From: Emticicia aquatilis
GTDB taxonomy: Bacteria > Bacteroidota > Bacteroidia > Cytophagales > Spirosomataceae
NCBI RefSeq assembly: GCF_014644295.1
Contig: NZ_BMKK01000003.1
Location: 558,001-622,000 of the forward strand
DNA length: 64,000 bases
Direction of reading: 5' to 3'
Shown here: piece by piece, positions 17,528 to 25,980 of the stretch
Numbering within the stretch: position 1 is the stretch's first letter
How the letters are laid out: the number at the start of each line of letters is the position of its first letter
Notes under the pieces: generated by a model
The model's database searches: none
Seen by the model: only the letters and a program-made list of their open reading frames with translations
Told to the model about the DNA's origin: nothing
Made by a program: the position numbers and the translations under genes

Positions 17528-17605
17528 CAAAAGTATAGGCGAGGCTTTCGTAGTAAAATACCTACATGGAGGTATTTTGAGAAGTGAACGAAAAAGATAG
17601 TTTTG
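17528..17605. promoter_or_regulatory. Divergent double promoter with central palindrome (site 3)
   Basis: The palindrome AATACCTACATGGAGGTATT (17557-17576) is flanked on both sides by exactly 21 nt and a perfect TAnnTTTG box: TACTTTTG on the minus strand (17528-17535) for the large repeat protein, and TAGTTTTG on the plus strand (17598-17605) for the kinase operon. Only the plus-strand promoter also has a TTG at 17577-17579, 18 nt from its -7 box. The two halves fit NarL-type heptamers (TACCTAC, TACCTCC) in a 7-2-7 inverted arrangement, which suits binding by the response regulator encoded downstream. Confidence 0.8.
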
Positions 17606-17627
17606 TAGAAAAATTCAATAAATCAGC

Positions 17628-19454
17628 TTGAAAGCCTTCCGAATTATCATTTTATCATTGATTCATCATCTTGTTTTAGCTCAAAACGCACCTGTTTTTG
17701 AGCTGAACGACGATTTTGAGAGTAGCGATTTGATAGGTTACGTTTCAAGATATGATTCGGACAAACGAGATTCGGTTCAAAAGGTTTTTCGCTCGAAAGA
17801 TTTCAAATTATCTTCACAAGTCCCTTCTTTCAATGCTGATTTTCAATATCATTGGCTAAAATTTAAGCTAAATCCTGCTCAGAATAAGCAGTTAGTAATT
17901 GAGTATCAGCAGATATTCATTGATGAAATTTCTTTTTATTTGTTTGAAAATGACTCTCTGATTCAACAAAAATCTTCTTCATGGAAATTGAATTTTTCTG
18001 ATAAACCAGTGCCGAGTCGCTACCACGCTTTTGCGTTTAATGTAAAGAAAGGTAAATCATATACAGTATTTTTAATGTGCCACAATTCACACCTAAAATA
18101 CTCAAATCGGGCGTTTATTAGGGTTTTTGATGAAAAAAGTTATGAAAAGGAAGCTGATATTTATTTATTACAGATTTGTTTAAGCGTTGGGAGTTTGATT
18201 TTTGTAACCATTCTGTCATTAGGATTTTTCGGATATTCACGTAAAAGAGTATATATATTTTACACACTTTACATCGTCTCTATTTCCTTGTATATTCTGG
18301 TAGTAAACGGGGTTTTCAATCAGTTTTTTAATGCCAATAATTCCTTTTTCGCAAAACCCGAGTTTGGTTCAATACTGGTTGTTTTAAATCTTGCCTTTCA
18401 TGGTTTGTATGTTTACGAATTTTTTAAAATCAAGCATAAAATCTTTACAGTTGCGTATCTTATATTTTTGTTTTTGAGCTTAATACAGGCTTTGCTTTTT
18501 TCTTTTACTCCACAAACCTACATACCTTTTGGTTATATTTATCTCTATTTTGCCCTCCTAATTATTTCAACTTTAATCTTTCATTTCAAACCCAACCGAA
18601 AGGCCGTTTATCTTTATTTGGTGGCCTCTGGCCCTGTATTTCTTACTTTTATTTTTGTTATTTTAGGAGCAATCGGTCTGACCAAAATCAACACATTTTT
18701 CTATTATTATGCCCACATTCCACTCATGCTTGAGGGTATCGGTTTAGGTTTGGCTCTGTTGTATCAGTTCAATGATGAACGTAAAAAAATTGAAGCCGAA
18801 TTAGAAAAAAATCGGGTAGAAACGACTCAAAAAATCTTACTCGCACAGGAAGAAGAACGCCAAAAACTCGCACTTGATTTACACGATGATTTAGGCGGAA
18901 GCCTTTCGGTTTTGAATCGGGAGTTAGATGATTTTAATGAAAGAAATGGCCAAATTCTTACGAAGTCAGTTAATCTCACCCAAAAAATTGTATCCGATTT
19001 ACGCACAATCTCGCACCATCTGATGCCGTCATCGTTTGAAGAAAAAGGATTAGTAAAAGTTGTGCAAGAAAGCATCGAAATGGCTAATCGGCAATCCAAA
19101 GTTTACTTTGTTTTCGTATATAACGGTGAAGAACGAAGATTACCTCTCGAAACCGAAATCAATATCTATCGAATCATTAAAGAGTTGATAAACAATGTTT
19201 TTAAACATTCAGAAGCCAAACAATCGGTTGTGCAGATGATTTTCTTTGATGATTTTTTGTATGTTTCGGTCGAAGACGATGGCAAAGGCTTTGATTTTTC
19301 GGAGCAGCATAGTTGGGGAATTGGACTGAATAATATAAATTTACGTACCCAATACCTGAAAGCAAAATTAACCACTGAATCGAGTTCTGCGGGAACTCTC
19401 ATTAGCCTCGAAATACCATATAATGCCTACGAAAACAAAAATCCTGCTGGTTGA
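17628..19454 (+). CDS. 7TM-DISM sensor histidine kinase (NarX/LiaS-like HisKA_3 type)
   Basis: A 608-residue kinase with signal peptide (FRIIILSLIHHLVLAQ), a 7TMR-DISMED2-like extracellular domain (about 20-170), seven transmembrane helices (about 178-385), a coiled coil, then HisKA_3 with phospho-accepting His419 in LDLHDDLGGSL and an HATPase domain with EDDGKGFDF and GIGLNNINLR. The start must be TTG 17628: an in-frame stop lies at 17619-17621 and the signal peptide begins right after. It overlaps the response regulator gene by 32 nt, forming a cognate pair. The promoter carries the palindrome, so the pair probably controls its own synthesis. The extracellular domain suggests a carbohydrate or envelope ligand. 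Confidence 0.88.
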   Translation: MKAFRIIILSLIHHLVLAQNAPVFELNDDFESSDLIGYVSRYDSDKRDSVQKVFRSKDFKLSSQVPSFNADFQYHWLKFKLNPAQNKQLVIEYQQIFIDEISFYLFENDSLIQQKSSSWKLNFSDKPVPSRYHAFAFNVKKGKSYTVFLMCHNSHLKYSNRAFIRVFDEKSYEKEADIYLLQICLSVGSLIFVTILSLGFFGYSRKRVYIFYTLYIVSISLYILVVNGVFNQFFNANNSFFAKPEFGSILVVLNLAFHGLYVYEFFKIKHKIFTVAYLIFLFLSLIQALLFSFTPQTYIPFGYIYLYFALLIISTLIFHFKPNRKAVYLYLVASGPVFLTFIFVILGAIGLTKINTFFYYYAHIPLMLEGIGLGLALLYQFNDERKKIEAELEKNRVETTQKILLAQEEERQKLALDLHDDLGGSLSVLNRELDDFNERNGQILTKSVNLTQKIVSDLRTISHHLMPSSFEEKGLVKVVQESIEMANRQSKVYFVFVYNGEERRLPLETEINIYRIIKELINNVFKHSEAKQSVVQMIFFDDFLYVSVEDDGKGFDFSEQHSWGIGLNNINLRTQYLKAKLTTESSSAGTLISLEIPYNAYENKNPAG

Positions 19455-20058
19455 TGACCATCATCTGTTTAATGATGGCATTATGAGTTTATTACAAAAC
19501 GAAGCAGATTTTGAGGTAGTTGGGCAAGTTTTTGAAGGAAACCAAGTGTTAATTTCTATTCTAAAAAATTCTCCAAACTTAGTTTTATTAGATGCTAATT
19601 TGCCTAATCGAAATGGTAAAGAATTAGCGGAAGCAATCAGAAGAGATTTTCCGAATGTAAAAATTGTTATCTTGACCATGTACGACGAAAGTCAACTGGT
19701 GAAAGAATTTAAAAAACTGGGTGTTGATGGTTATATTCTGAAAAATTCTACCAAAAACGAGCTTCTCGAAGGAATCAGAACCGTTATTGAGGGACAACCA
19801 TTTTTCGACCCAAAACTCTCGGAAAACTCACAGCAACCCACGCTCGTTGATGATGAATTTATCAAGAAATTCTCGCTCACTCCTCGTGAAATCGAAATGA
19901 TTCGCATGATTCGTGATGGGCTTAGTTCGCAAGATATTGCCGATAAAAGTAACCTTAGCTTGCTTACGGTAAAAACCCACCGCCGAAACATACATTTCAA
20001 ACTTAAAACCGAAACAACTGCCGATTTGATAAGATTTGCGAATGAAAATGGTATTTGA
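19423..20058 (+). CDS. NarL/FixJ-family response regulator
   Basis: A 211-residue two-domain regulator. The receiver has the acidic pair Asp11-Asp12 (LLVDDHH), phospho-acceptor Asp57 (LLDANLP), a switch Thr in ILTMYDE and Lys in GYILKNS. The C-terminal LuxR-type helix-turn-helix runs from LTPREIEMIRMIRDGLSSQD to LLTVKTHRRNIHFKL. Its gene overlaps the kinase gene by 32 nt. Proteins of this family bind inverted heptamers, and the palindrome at 17557-17576 and its two other copies fit that pattern, so this is the best candidate for their binding factor (inference). Confidence 0.9.
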   Translation: MPTKTKILLVDDHHLFNDGIMSLLQNEADFEVVGQVFEGNQVLISILKNSPNLVLLDANLPNRNGKELAEAIRRDFPNVKIVILTMYDESQLVKEFKKLGVDGYILKNSTKNELLEGIRTVIEGQPFFDPKLSENSQQPTLVDDEFIKKFSLTPREIEMIRMIRDGLSSQDIADKSNLSLLTVKTHRRNIHFKLKTETTADLIRFANENGI

Positions 20059-20061
20059 AAC

Positions 20062-20622
20062 TCACCAACCAATATATCCAATCGGTGTTATGTCATTCAA
20101 ACGCAAATAACAAACAACCTGCCCTCGATGATGAATGATATGGTTTTCGAGGGCATAGAATAGTCGCCAAACTGGAATTTTTCCACCCGCAAAGCTTTCC
20201 AGTTGCATGAGTTTTTCGGGTTTGGTTTCAAACAAAGTTTTTTCTACCCAAGCATAAAAATCTTTGATTTCGGTTTCGAGTTCAGCTTTGGTTAAATTCT
20301 TCCAAAAACCATTTTTCTTTTCCTTTTCATCGTGTGGATTCGGAATATTCAATCGCCCACAAATCTGAGCCGTATTGAATGTAAGGCAATGCACAAATTG
20401 GGTACGAAATGAAAACGATTCGGGTGTATATCTAAAATCAAATTTTTCTTCGGGCATCTGATTATAGAGCTTGAGCGTATAATCAAGAGAACTTCTCCAA
20501 GCCTCCGAAAACTCTTTCTTAAAGGCTAAAAAATCTTTTTCTGCTTGTTTTTTACTGAAAACTGGTAAGGTTATCAATGCTCCAAAGATTGATTTTAGAG
20601 CGTTTTTGCGTGAAATATTCAT
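20062..20622 (-). CDS. DinB-family protein with export-like N-terminus
   Basis: A 186-residue protein. I start at ATG 20622 (MNISRKNALKSIFGALITLP), which gives a hydrophobic leader; an upstream in-frame start at 20655 adds 11 residues without clear use. The four-helix DinB/YfiT-type fold is suggested by the spaced histidines QFVHCLTFN and NHIIHHRGQ, likely metal ligands. DinB-like enzymes are often thiol-dependent transferases or stress proteins of unknown substrate. It converges with the response regulator gene with only 3 nt between the stops. Confidence 0.7.
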   Translation of the reverse strand: MNISRKNALKSIFGALITLPVFSKKQAEKDFLAFKKEFSEAWRSSLDYTLKLYNQMPEEKFDFRYTPESFSFRTQFVHCLTFNTAQICGRLNIPNPHDEKEKKNGFWKNLTKAELETEIKDFYAWVEKTLFETKPEKLMQLESFAGGKIPVWRLFYALENHIIHHRGQVVCYLRLNDITPIGYIGW

Positions 20623-20713
20623 GTATTGAACAATAGTTATGATTGTGTCTATCAAAAATAAACATTTTTCTACGAAATAGGTTTTTTAAATGTAAATCAG
20701 ACCCTCAGTATTA

Positions 20714-21211
20714 ATGAAAATCATATTCTTGGTATTGTTGTGCGTATCGGTTTTTGCACAAAATAAAGTTCCTATCAATCAATCGAAAGCGGGTTGTGGG
20801 CCAGTGGCCGCAGTAAAACAGACTAAAAATAACAAAATTATGACAAAGAAAGGCGAAAAAAATGTACTCGGAACCGACCTACAAATAGCAGGAAAATCTC
20901 CACTTACAGGTTTTTATCGAGATGGTTTTTGCTCAACTGGCGACCTTGATGCGGGCGTTCACGTAGTTGCGGCTGTCGTAACTGATAAGTTTTTACAATA
21001 TTCAAAAGCTCGTGGCAACGACCTCATTACACCTTACCCAGCTTATGGTTTCCCAGGGTTGAAAGCAGGCGATAAATGGTGTCTTTGTGTGGCTCGTTGG
21101 AAAGAAGCCTACGAAGCGGGCGTAGCTCCACCCGTAATTTTGGAAGCAACTCATGAAAAAGCACTCGAATACGTTACGATTGAGCAGTTGCGTAATGCCG
21201 AGAAACAATAA
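20714..21211 (+). CDS. DUF2237-family protein
   Basis: A 165-residue protein whose C-terminal 115 residues match the DUF2237 family: NVLGTDLQIAGKSPLTGFYR, GDLDAGVHVVAAVVT, YGFPGLKAGDKWCLC and the closing VILEATHEKALEYV. The family is widespread and uncharacterised, with conserved cysteines in WCLC and FCSTGD. Here an N-terminal leader (MKIIFLVLLCVSVFAQ) precedes the domain, so this member appears to be exported; an internal start at MTKKGEK would give the usual cytosolic length. It ends at a strong bidirectional terminator. Confidence 0.78.
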   Translation: MKIIFLVLLCVSVFAQNKVPINQSKAGCGPVAAVKQTKNNKIMTKKGEKNVLGTDLQIAGKSPLTGFYRDGFCSTGDLDAGVHVVAAVVTDKFLQYSKARGNDLITPYPAYGFPGLKAGDKWCLCVARWKEAYEAGVAPPVILEATHEKALEYVTIEQLRNAEKQ

Positions 21212-21244
21212 TTAAACGAATTTTTCTGCGAAAACTACCAAAAC

Positions 21245-21280
21245 CAAAAATGCCCCAAAGGACAACCTTTGGGGCATTTT
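21245..21280. terminator. Bidirectional terminator between converging genes
   Basis: A perfect 16-bp stem (arms 21245-21260 and 21265-21280) with the tetraloop ACAA, A-rich on the left and T-rich on the right. It lies between the DUF2237 gene (+) and the DUF2911 gene (-) and can serve both. Confidence 0.92.
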
Positions 21281-21307
21281 TGTGTAAAATATCGGTTTCA
21301 TGTATAA

Positions 21308-21886
21308 TCAAAACGAAATCGGTACTTCAACCAAAGTTGTATCCCAAGCCATTTTCATGGTCGTTTCTTTGTCGTTGCTGCCTTTTACGCACTGAATTGA
21401 GAAGTTTTCTATCACTTCGTCGGTTTTCTTGGTGGGTACGCTCACACGTAGCACGTCGTTGTCTTTGTTGTAGCTATATGCTCCCCAAAAATCAAGGTCT
21501 TTGTTCAGAATAATTGTCCATTCGGTAGCGGTTGGAATCGCAAAAAGCGAGTATGTGCCAGCTTTTATTTTTTTGCCTTGAATCGTTACATCTTGATAAA
21601 ACTTTATCTCGGTCGATTCATTTGCTCCCAGTCGCCAAACTTCGCCATACGGCACAATTTTAGTTCCGAAAATCTCACGTTCTTTTTTGGCAGGTCGGCT
21701 GTAAGTTACACGCACAATGGCGGGCATATCGCCGATGAGTTTTGGAGCAAATTTGCGGTCATGGGCAAAATTATCGGGATAATACGCCATATCCATCGGA
21801 CTTTTATCAATTCCACGCATTTTTTGAGCGTTGGCTTCGATTGTCAGTAAAGCAAAAAAGCAAGCGATTAAAATTATTTTGTTCAT
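21308..21886 (-). CDS. DUF2911-family secreted protein
   Basis: A 192-residue protein with signal peptide MNKIILIACFFALLTIEANAQ. The DUF2911 signature is visible: VRVTYSRPAKKEREIFG, VPYGEVWRLGANESTEI, and GKKIKAGTYSLFAIPT, followed by WTIILNKDLDFWGAY. The family is common in Bacteroidota and has no established activity. It appears monocistronic, with the terminator at 21245-21280 downstream and a divergent gene upstream. Confidence 0.85.
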   Translation of the reverse strand: MNKIILIACFFALLTIEANAQKMRGIDKSPMDMAYYPDNFAHDRKFAPKLIGDMPAIVRVTYSRPAKKEREIFGTKIVPYGEVWRLGANESTEIKFYQDVTIQGKKIKAGTYSLFAIPTATEWTIILNKDLDFWGAYSYNKDNDVLRVSVPTKKTDEVIENFSIQCVKGSNDKETTMKMAWDTTLVEVPISF

Positions 21887-22062
21887 AGTTTTGATTGATG
21901 TTAATGTTGAGTTTTAGCAAAAATACGTAATTATTGGGCAATAAATGCTCGACCAAGACGAGTTTATTTAGAGAAAACTATTTTACTGGGAAACTTAATT
22001 TTACGTCATATTTTTTCTAATTTCGAGTAACTTATATCTATTCAAAACCACTCTTAGCTGCA

Positions 22063-23367
22063 ATGAAAAAATACTTTTTTACTTATTTAGGCCTTCTTAC
22101 TTTTATACTAAATGCCTGTACTTCGACCGAAAAAACAGCCGATTTTAATCCAAAATTCAAGCTTTTACCAGCCGAAAAAATCAAATTTAACTCATTTGTT
22201 GATTGTAATATGGCAGAAGTTTGGGTGGGAGACACCTTCCGTATTTTCCCAGGAAAATACGGTGAAGACCCACTTTGGGGCTATGCCAAAGACCTAAAAT
22301 ATGCCGATGGAAAAAATGCCGAAGAAACTTTCAAGAGCAAATCCGATAATTTTCACAGCCCGATAATGCCCAAGAATGTACTGCCAACCGAAGATGGTTT
22401 GCATGGTGCGGTTTGGTTCGAGACGGTCTATCAAGATGCAAAAGACAAATCAGGCCGAACGCTTTATGCGGTATATCACAACGAAAACTATCCCCAAACT
22501 TTTCCTTACGATTCACTCAAAAATTCGGGTTATAGAGATAGTAAAAAATGGCCTCAAGGCTTAACTGGCGAAAAAAGTCCCGCCGCAGTTTGCAGAATCG
22601 GCATTATGAAATCGGTCAATGGTGGAAAAAGCTGGGAAAATAAAGGGATTTTTATAGAAGATTTGAATGCCCGAATGATTTTGAAACCGCACAATACATC
22701 GAATACTTTTGCGGGTGGTGTAGGTGACCCTTCGGCCGTTGCGAGTGGTGATTACCTATATTTGTTTTACGGTGAATATGGCTATCCCGATGTTTATGAT
22801 GAAGCCACTTATGATGCCAAAAAGGAGTGGACAGGTCAGTGTATCAGCGTTGCCCGAATCGCTCTCAAAGATTTAGACAATCCAGTTGGTAAAGCCAAAC
22901 GCTGGGACGGAAAAGGTTTCAATGCTCCGCACGATGGTATCGGTAAACCAATTGCCTCATTACAAATTCCACAAGAAAATGGTGGAGGAGCAGCATCTTC
23001 ACCAACGGGCGGTTTTCATTGGGGGCCTTCGGTGAGTTGGAATACGTATCTCAACTGTTGGGTAATGATGATGGGAAAAGTGGTTGGAAAATCGTGGAAA
23101 GGTAGCCAAGTTTTTATTTCATTCAATAAAAATCCTGATTTTACGGAGGCCATGAATAGCCAAGAATGGACAAAACCACAGCTATTTTTTGAGAAACCTG
23201 GCTATATTCTTTGGTATCCTTCTTTGCAGCCACTCAATACCGAAGAAGATATAAAAGCCCGAAATACTTGCTTGAAACTGGGCAAAAAGGCACGTTTCTT
23301 CGTCAAACGAATCAAACCTGGCGATGATGAATATGCTTCTGAGCATATCGTGGAGTTTGAGAAATAG
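22063..23367 (+). CDS. Secreted lipoprotein, DUF4185-like propeller
   Basis: A 434-residue lipoprotein (signal MKKYFFTYLGLLTFILNACTS; lipid cysteine about residue 19). The mature part resembles five-bladed DUF4185/glycosidase-like propellers: GDTFRIFPGKYGEDPLWG near the start, GGVGDPSAVASGDYLYLFYG in the middle and FHWGPSVSWNTYLNCWVMM later. No activity is proven for the family, but it often sits with polysaccharide-use genes, as it does here beside a glycoside hydrolase. The family assignment is tentative. Confidence 0.55.
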   Translation: MKKYFFTYLGLLTFILNACTSTEKTADFNPKFKLLPAEKIKFNSFVDCNMAEVWVGDTFRIFPGKYGEDPLWGYAKDLKYADGKNAEETFKSKSDNFHSPIMPKNVLPTEDGLHGAVWFETVYQDAKDKSGRTLYAVYHNENYPQTFPYDSLKNSGYRDSKKWPQGLTGEKSPAAVCRIGIMKSVNGGKSWENKGIFIEDLNARMILKPHNTSNTFAGGVGDPSAVASGDYLYLFYGEYGYPDVYDEATYDAKKEWTGQCISVARIALKDLDNPVGKAKRWDGKGFNAPHDGIGKPIASLQIPQENGGGAASSPTGGFHWGPSVSWNTYLNCWVMMMGKVVGKSWKGSQVFISFNKNPDFTEAMNSQEWTKPQLFFEKPGYILWYPSLQPLNTEEDIKARNTCLKLGKKARFFVKRIKPGDDEYASEHIVEFEK

Positions 23368-23437
23368 TTAGACATGAGTTCTCAAAAATTTTGTTAGCAT
23401 AATACTCATAGAGTCTTGTTAAAATTTGATGTTAATC

Positions 23438-23571
23438 TCATTGCCGTCAGTTTCAACTGACGGATACCTTTATAGAAACAAATTTGACTTTAGTCGAAAC
23501 ACTTATTTTGACTAAAGTCAAATTTGTTATATCTTTATTCAATAACCATCAGCTAAAGCAGACGGTAATGA
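23438..23571. repeat. REP-like compound inverted repeat
   Basis: The gap between the 23367 and 23641 stops holds three nested palindromes: an outer pair matching 10 of 11 bases (23438-23448 with 23561-23571), a 9-bp hairpin CCGTCAGTT/AACTGACGG (23444-23463) and a perfect 19-bp inverted repeat (23477-23495 with 23510-23528). No ORF is present. The layout recalls REP/BIME elements and may also terminate both converging genes. Confidence 0.75.
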
Positions 23572-23640
23572 ATTTTGTATTTCCAAATATTGTAAGATTG
23601 CTCTTTAAAGGCTTCCTAAAATTCGGGATGATTCATTTTT

Positions 23641-25827
23641 TCACTCCAATACCAACCAAGTAAAACCCTCGGCAGGAATCGTGACATCAAGCTCAATTTC
23701 GTAGTTACGATTGAGTGTATAACTTTTGCTCTTCCCTTCTTTTTCTCGCACCAAAATTTTGTCCGAAAGTCCAGTATAATAAAGCGGAAGGTTGATTTTT
23801 CGAGAAATACTTTCTTTCAAAGGGTTGTAGAGCATCACAAAACCCTTCTCTTTCAGATTTGGATTTACGTGCATGATTCCGTCCCAATCTCGGCCATCGG
23901 GGCGGCGTAGATGAATAAGGTCGGAGTTCAGAATTGGGCGGTATTTTTTATACCAATCAATCGTTTTCTTGACGGTTTGCTTGGTTTCTTCGGTGTCGTA
24001 GAGGCGTGGGCCACGATAACAAGCTTGCACTCCTGCACCGTAATACTGTACCATTAGTTGTTCATAATCTTTCAAATGTTCGCTCAAAGGCTCTAAAACC
24101 GCCTCTGCTCCACCACCTTGATATTTGGTGAGCGGCACAAATCCCCAACCCATCGAAGGTGTTTTTTCCCAAGTTCCATCAAAGATATTTTGTCGATTCA
24201 AGATTTTTTGTTGCTCACGAGAAAGCGAAAAGTTTACTTCACGATAGCCCAACGCAATTTTATGCGAACCATCCAAAAAATACCAGTCGGGAGCATTGAT
24301 GTACACGCCCCGCTCATTGAGCCAGCGATAAAATCCTTTTTGCATTTCCATCTGCACCCACTGCGAATCGTCGAGTCCTTTATGGCCAGGGTGTTTGGTC
24401 GAGGCACACACATCGCCAGGGTATGGACCATCATGTTCGAGTAAATCGAAGCCAGTTTCGGTGATAAATTTCTTTAGATTATTCAGATAATTGATTCCCC
24501 ATTGACTGGCCAAGCATGGAGCATTTCCGAAAAAAGCACCTTTATCGGGCAAGCCAGTTTTTGGGTCAATTACATCGTTTTCGTCATCAATTCTGCGGCT
24601 ACTAAAAAGCGAGTATCCACCCAACAAAACGCCCTTACTATGAGCATAATCGGCCAATTCTTTAAATTTTTTGATGTTTTCGGCACTTACATCCTCCATA
24701 TTCAGGCCACTACCAAAACTCAGAATCACCATTTCATAGCCAGTTTCGGCACATTGGTCAATTGTGGTTTTTACTTTCACTGGGTCGGTACTGACAAGGT
24801 GCATGAAAATCGGATTTTGGGTTGTGTACGGAAAAAGCGTAGCGTACATTCGGCGGCGGGCGAGTCCGTTTCGCTCACGGTCATAATTATCCAACAGCAA
24901 TTCATAACTCCTAATCGACTTATAAGTTTGATTGGGCAAAAGCTCAAAACCAATACCAAAACTTGGGTAAACCTCCAACACACAAGGAGTTTGAAAATTA
25001 TAATTTACCTGCGAAGTATAACTCGAATCGACCTTCCAGTGCGTAGCTTGGTCGGATAACTCATAACGCATGGCATTATTGAAAGCGTAGTTGTTTTCGA
25101 TATAAATACGTTGTGGTTTTTTCATCTGCTCGGGGCTGCCAACTACGGCCGATTCTTCTTCGGGCGTTGCCAATATTTCATTGACCAGTTGGTTGATTTT
25201 TAGTGATTTATCGCCTTTGTTTTCAACACTTACCCATTTGCAAATCGTCGGTATATTATCAAAAATCTCGTAGTGTACCGATACCGAAATTCCTTTCAGT
25301 TCGGGTAAATTTGACTTAAAAATCAATTCTAATTCTTTGCCTTTAGGGTTTTGCTGATTCATCGCCCAAGTGCGAGACTTGAAATTTACGTGCGGAGTTA
25401 AAGGGTTGATTTTGAAAGTTTTATACTGAAAATCCTGCGATTTGCTTTCTAATTTATCAATCCATTCGGTGAGCAAATAAGCGTGTTCTTTTTGACCGTA
25501 AAGTCCGCCAATATTATAAGTTTTACCATCAATCGCAATGCGTGCTTCTGGACGTACTGAGCGAACAAACTGCTCGTTGGTTCGTAGATTTTTAAAGTCA
25601 ATGGTAGCAGCATTGGGCGAAATTCGGATTTGGCGTTTGAGCAATCCATTCGATAAAACAAGGTCTTTTCCGCCGCTCGTTTGATAGATTTCTGCCTTGA
25701 AATTTTGCTTTGAAATCAACCAATCGGTGCTTGGCTTAACTTCTTGATAAATAGGTAGTTGTGTAGGTTGAAGGATTTGGGCAAAGCTGAGATTGATGCC
25801 GATAAAAAGCAAAAAGATGTGTTTCAT
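23641..25827 (-). CDS. Secreted alpha-galactosidase-like glycoside hydrolase
   Basis: A 728-residue exported enzyme (signal MKHIFLLFIGINLSFAQ). An N-terminal beta-sandwich (about 20-320) precedes a TIM-barrel-like part. Its strands fit clan GH-D enzymes: MVILSFGSGLNME, GFDLLEHDGPYPGDVCAS with a candidate catalytic Asp, INAPDWYFLDG, and a C-terminal all-beta domain ending in PAEGFTWLVLE. This layout matches melibiase/alpha-galactosidase-like proteins of Bacteroidota, many uncharacterised. It would act in the periplasm or outside on galactosides or related sugars. The exact GH family is not settled. Confidence 0.6.
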   Translation of the reverse strand: MKHIFLLFIGINLSFAQILQPTQLPIYQEVKPSTDWLISKQNFKAEIYQTSGGKDLVLSNGLLKRQIRISPNAATIDFKNLRTNEQFVRSVRPEARIAIDGKTYNIGGLYGQKEHAYLLTEWIDKLESKSQDFQYKTFKINPLTPHVNFKSRTWAMNQQNPKGKELELIFKSNLPELKGISVSVHYEIFDNIPTICKWVSVENKGDKSLKINQLVNEILATPEEESAVVGSPEQMKKPQRIYIENNYAFNNAMRYELSDQATHWKVDSSYTSQVNYNFQTPCVLEVYPSFGIGFELLPNQTYKSIRSYELLLDNYDRERNGLARRRMYATLFPYTTQNPIFMHLVSTDPVKVKTTIDQCAETGYEMVILSFGSGLNMEDVSAENIKKFKELADYAHSKGVLLGGYSLFSSRRIDDENDVIDPKTGLPDKGAFFGNAPCLASQWGINYLNNLKKFITETGFDLLEHDGPYPGDVCASTKHPGHKGLDDSQWVQMEMQKGFYRWLNERGVYINAPDWYFLDGSHKIALGYREVNFSLSREQQKILNRQNIFDGTWEKTPSMGWGFVPLTKYQGGGAEAVLEPLSEHLKDYEQLMVQYYGAGVQACYRGPRLYDTEETKQTVKKTIDWYKKYRPILNSDLIHLRRPDGRDWDGIMHVNPNLKEKGFVMLYNPLKESISRKINLPLYYTGLSDKILVREKEGKSKSYTLNRNYEIELDVTIPAEGFTWLVLE

Positions 25828-25948
25828 AGTTTGGTTGATTGTGTAAGGTTGAAGGTTTGGTAAAGTTAAGGTTTTGTTGTAAAAAAGCCAATAAATTGAT
25901 TTGAACTATTGATTTTCGGCTGAAATCGCATCGTTGCCTTATTTTCCG

Positions 25949-25956
25949 TACCTTTG
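25949..25956 (+). promoter_or_regulatory. Possible -7 box of the helicase gene
   Basis: TACCTTTG is a perfect TAnnTTTG match 24 nt before the helicase start. No TTG stands at the usual distance upstream (the nearest is 12 nt away), so the call rests on the -7 box alone. Confidence 0.35.
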
Positions 25957-25980
25957 TGGCTCAAATAATACAAAAGAGTT

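Noticed and set aside
24502-25059. A 185-codon open frame on the plus strand
   Set aside because: It is antisense to the alpha-galactosidase-like gene, which has a signal peptide and recognisable domains; the antisense product has none.
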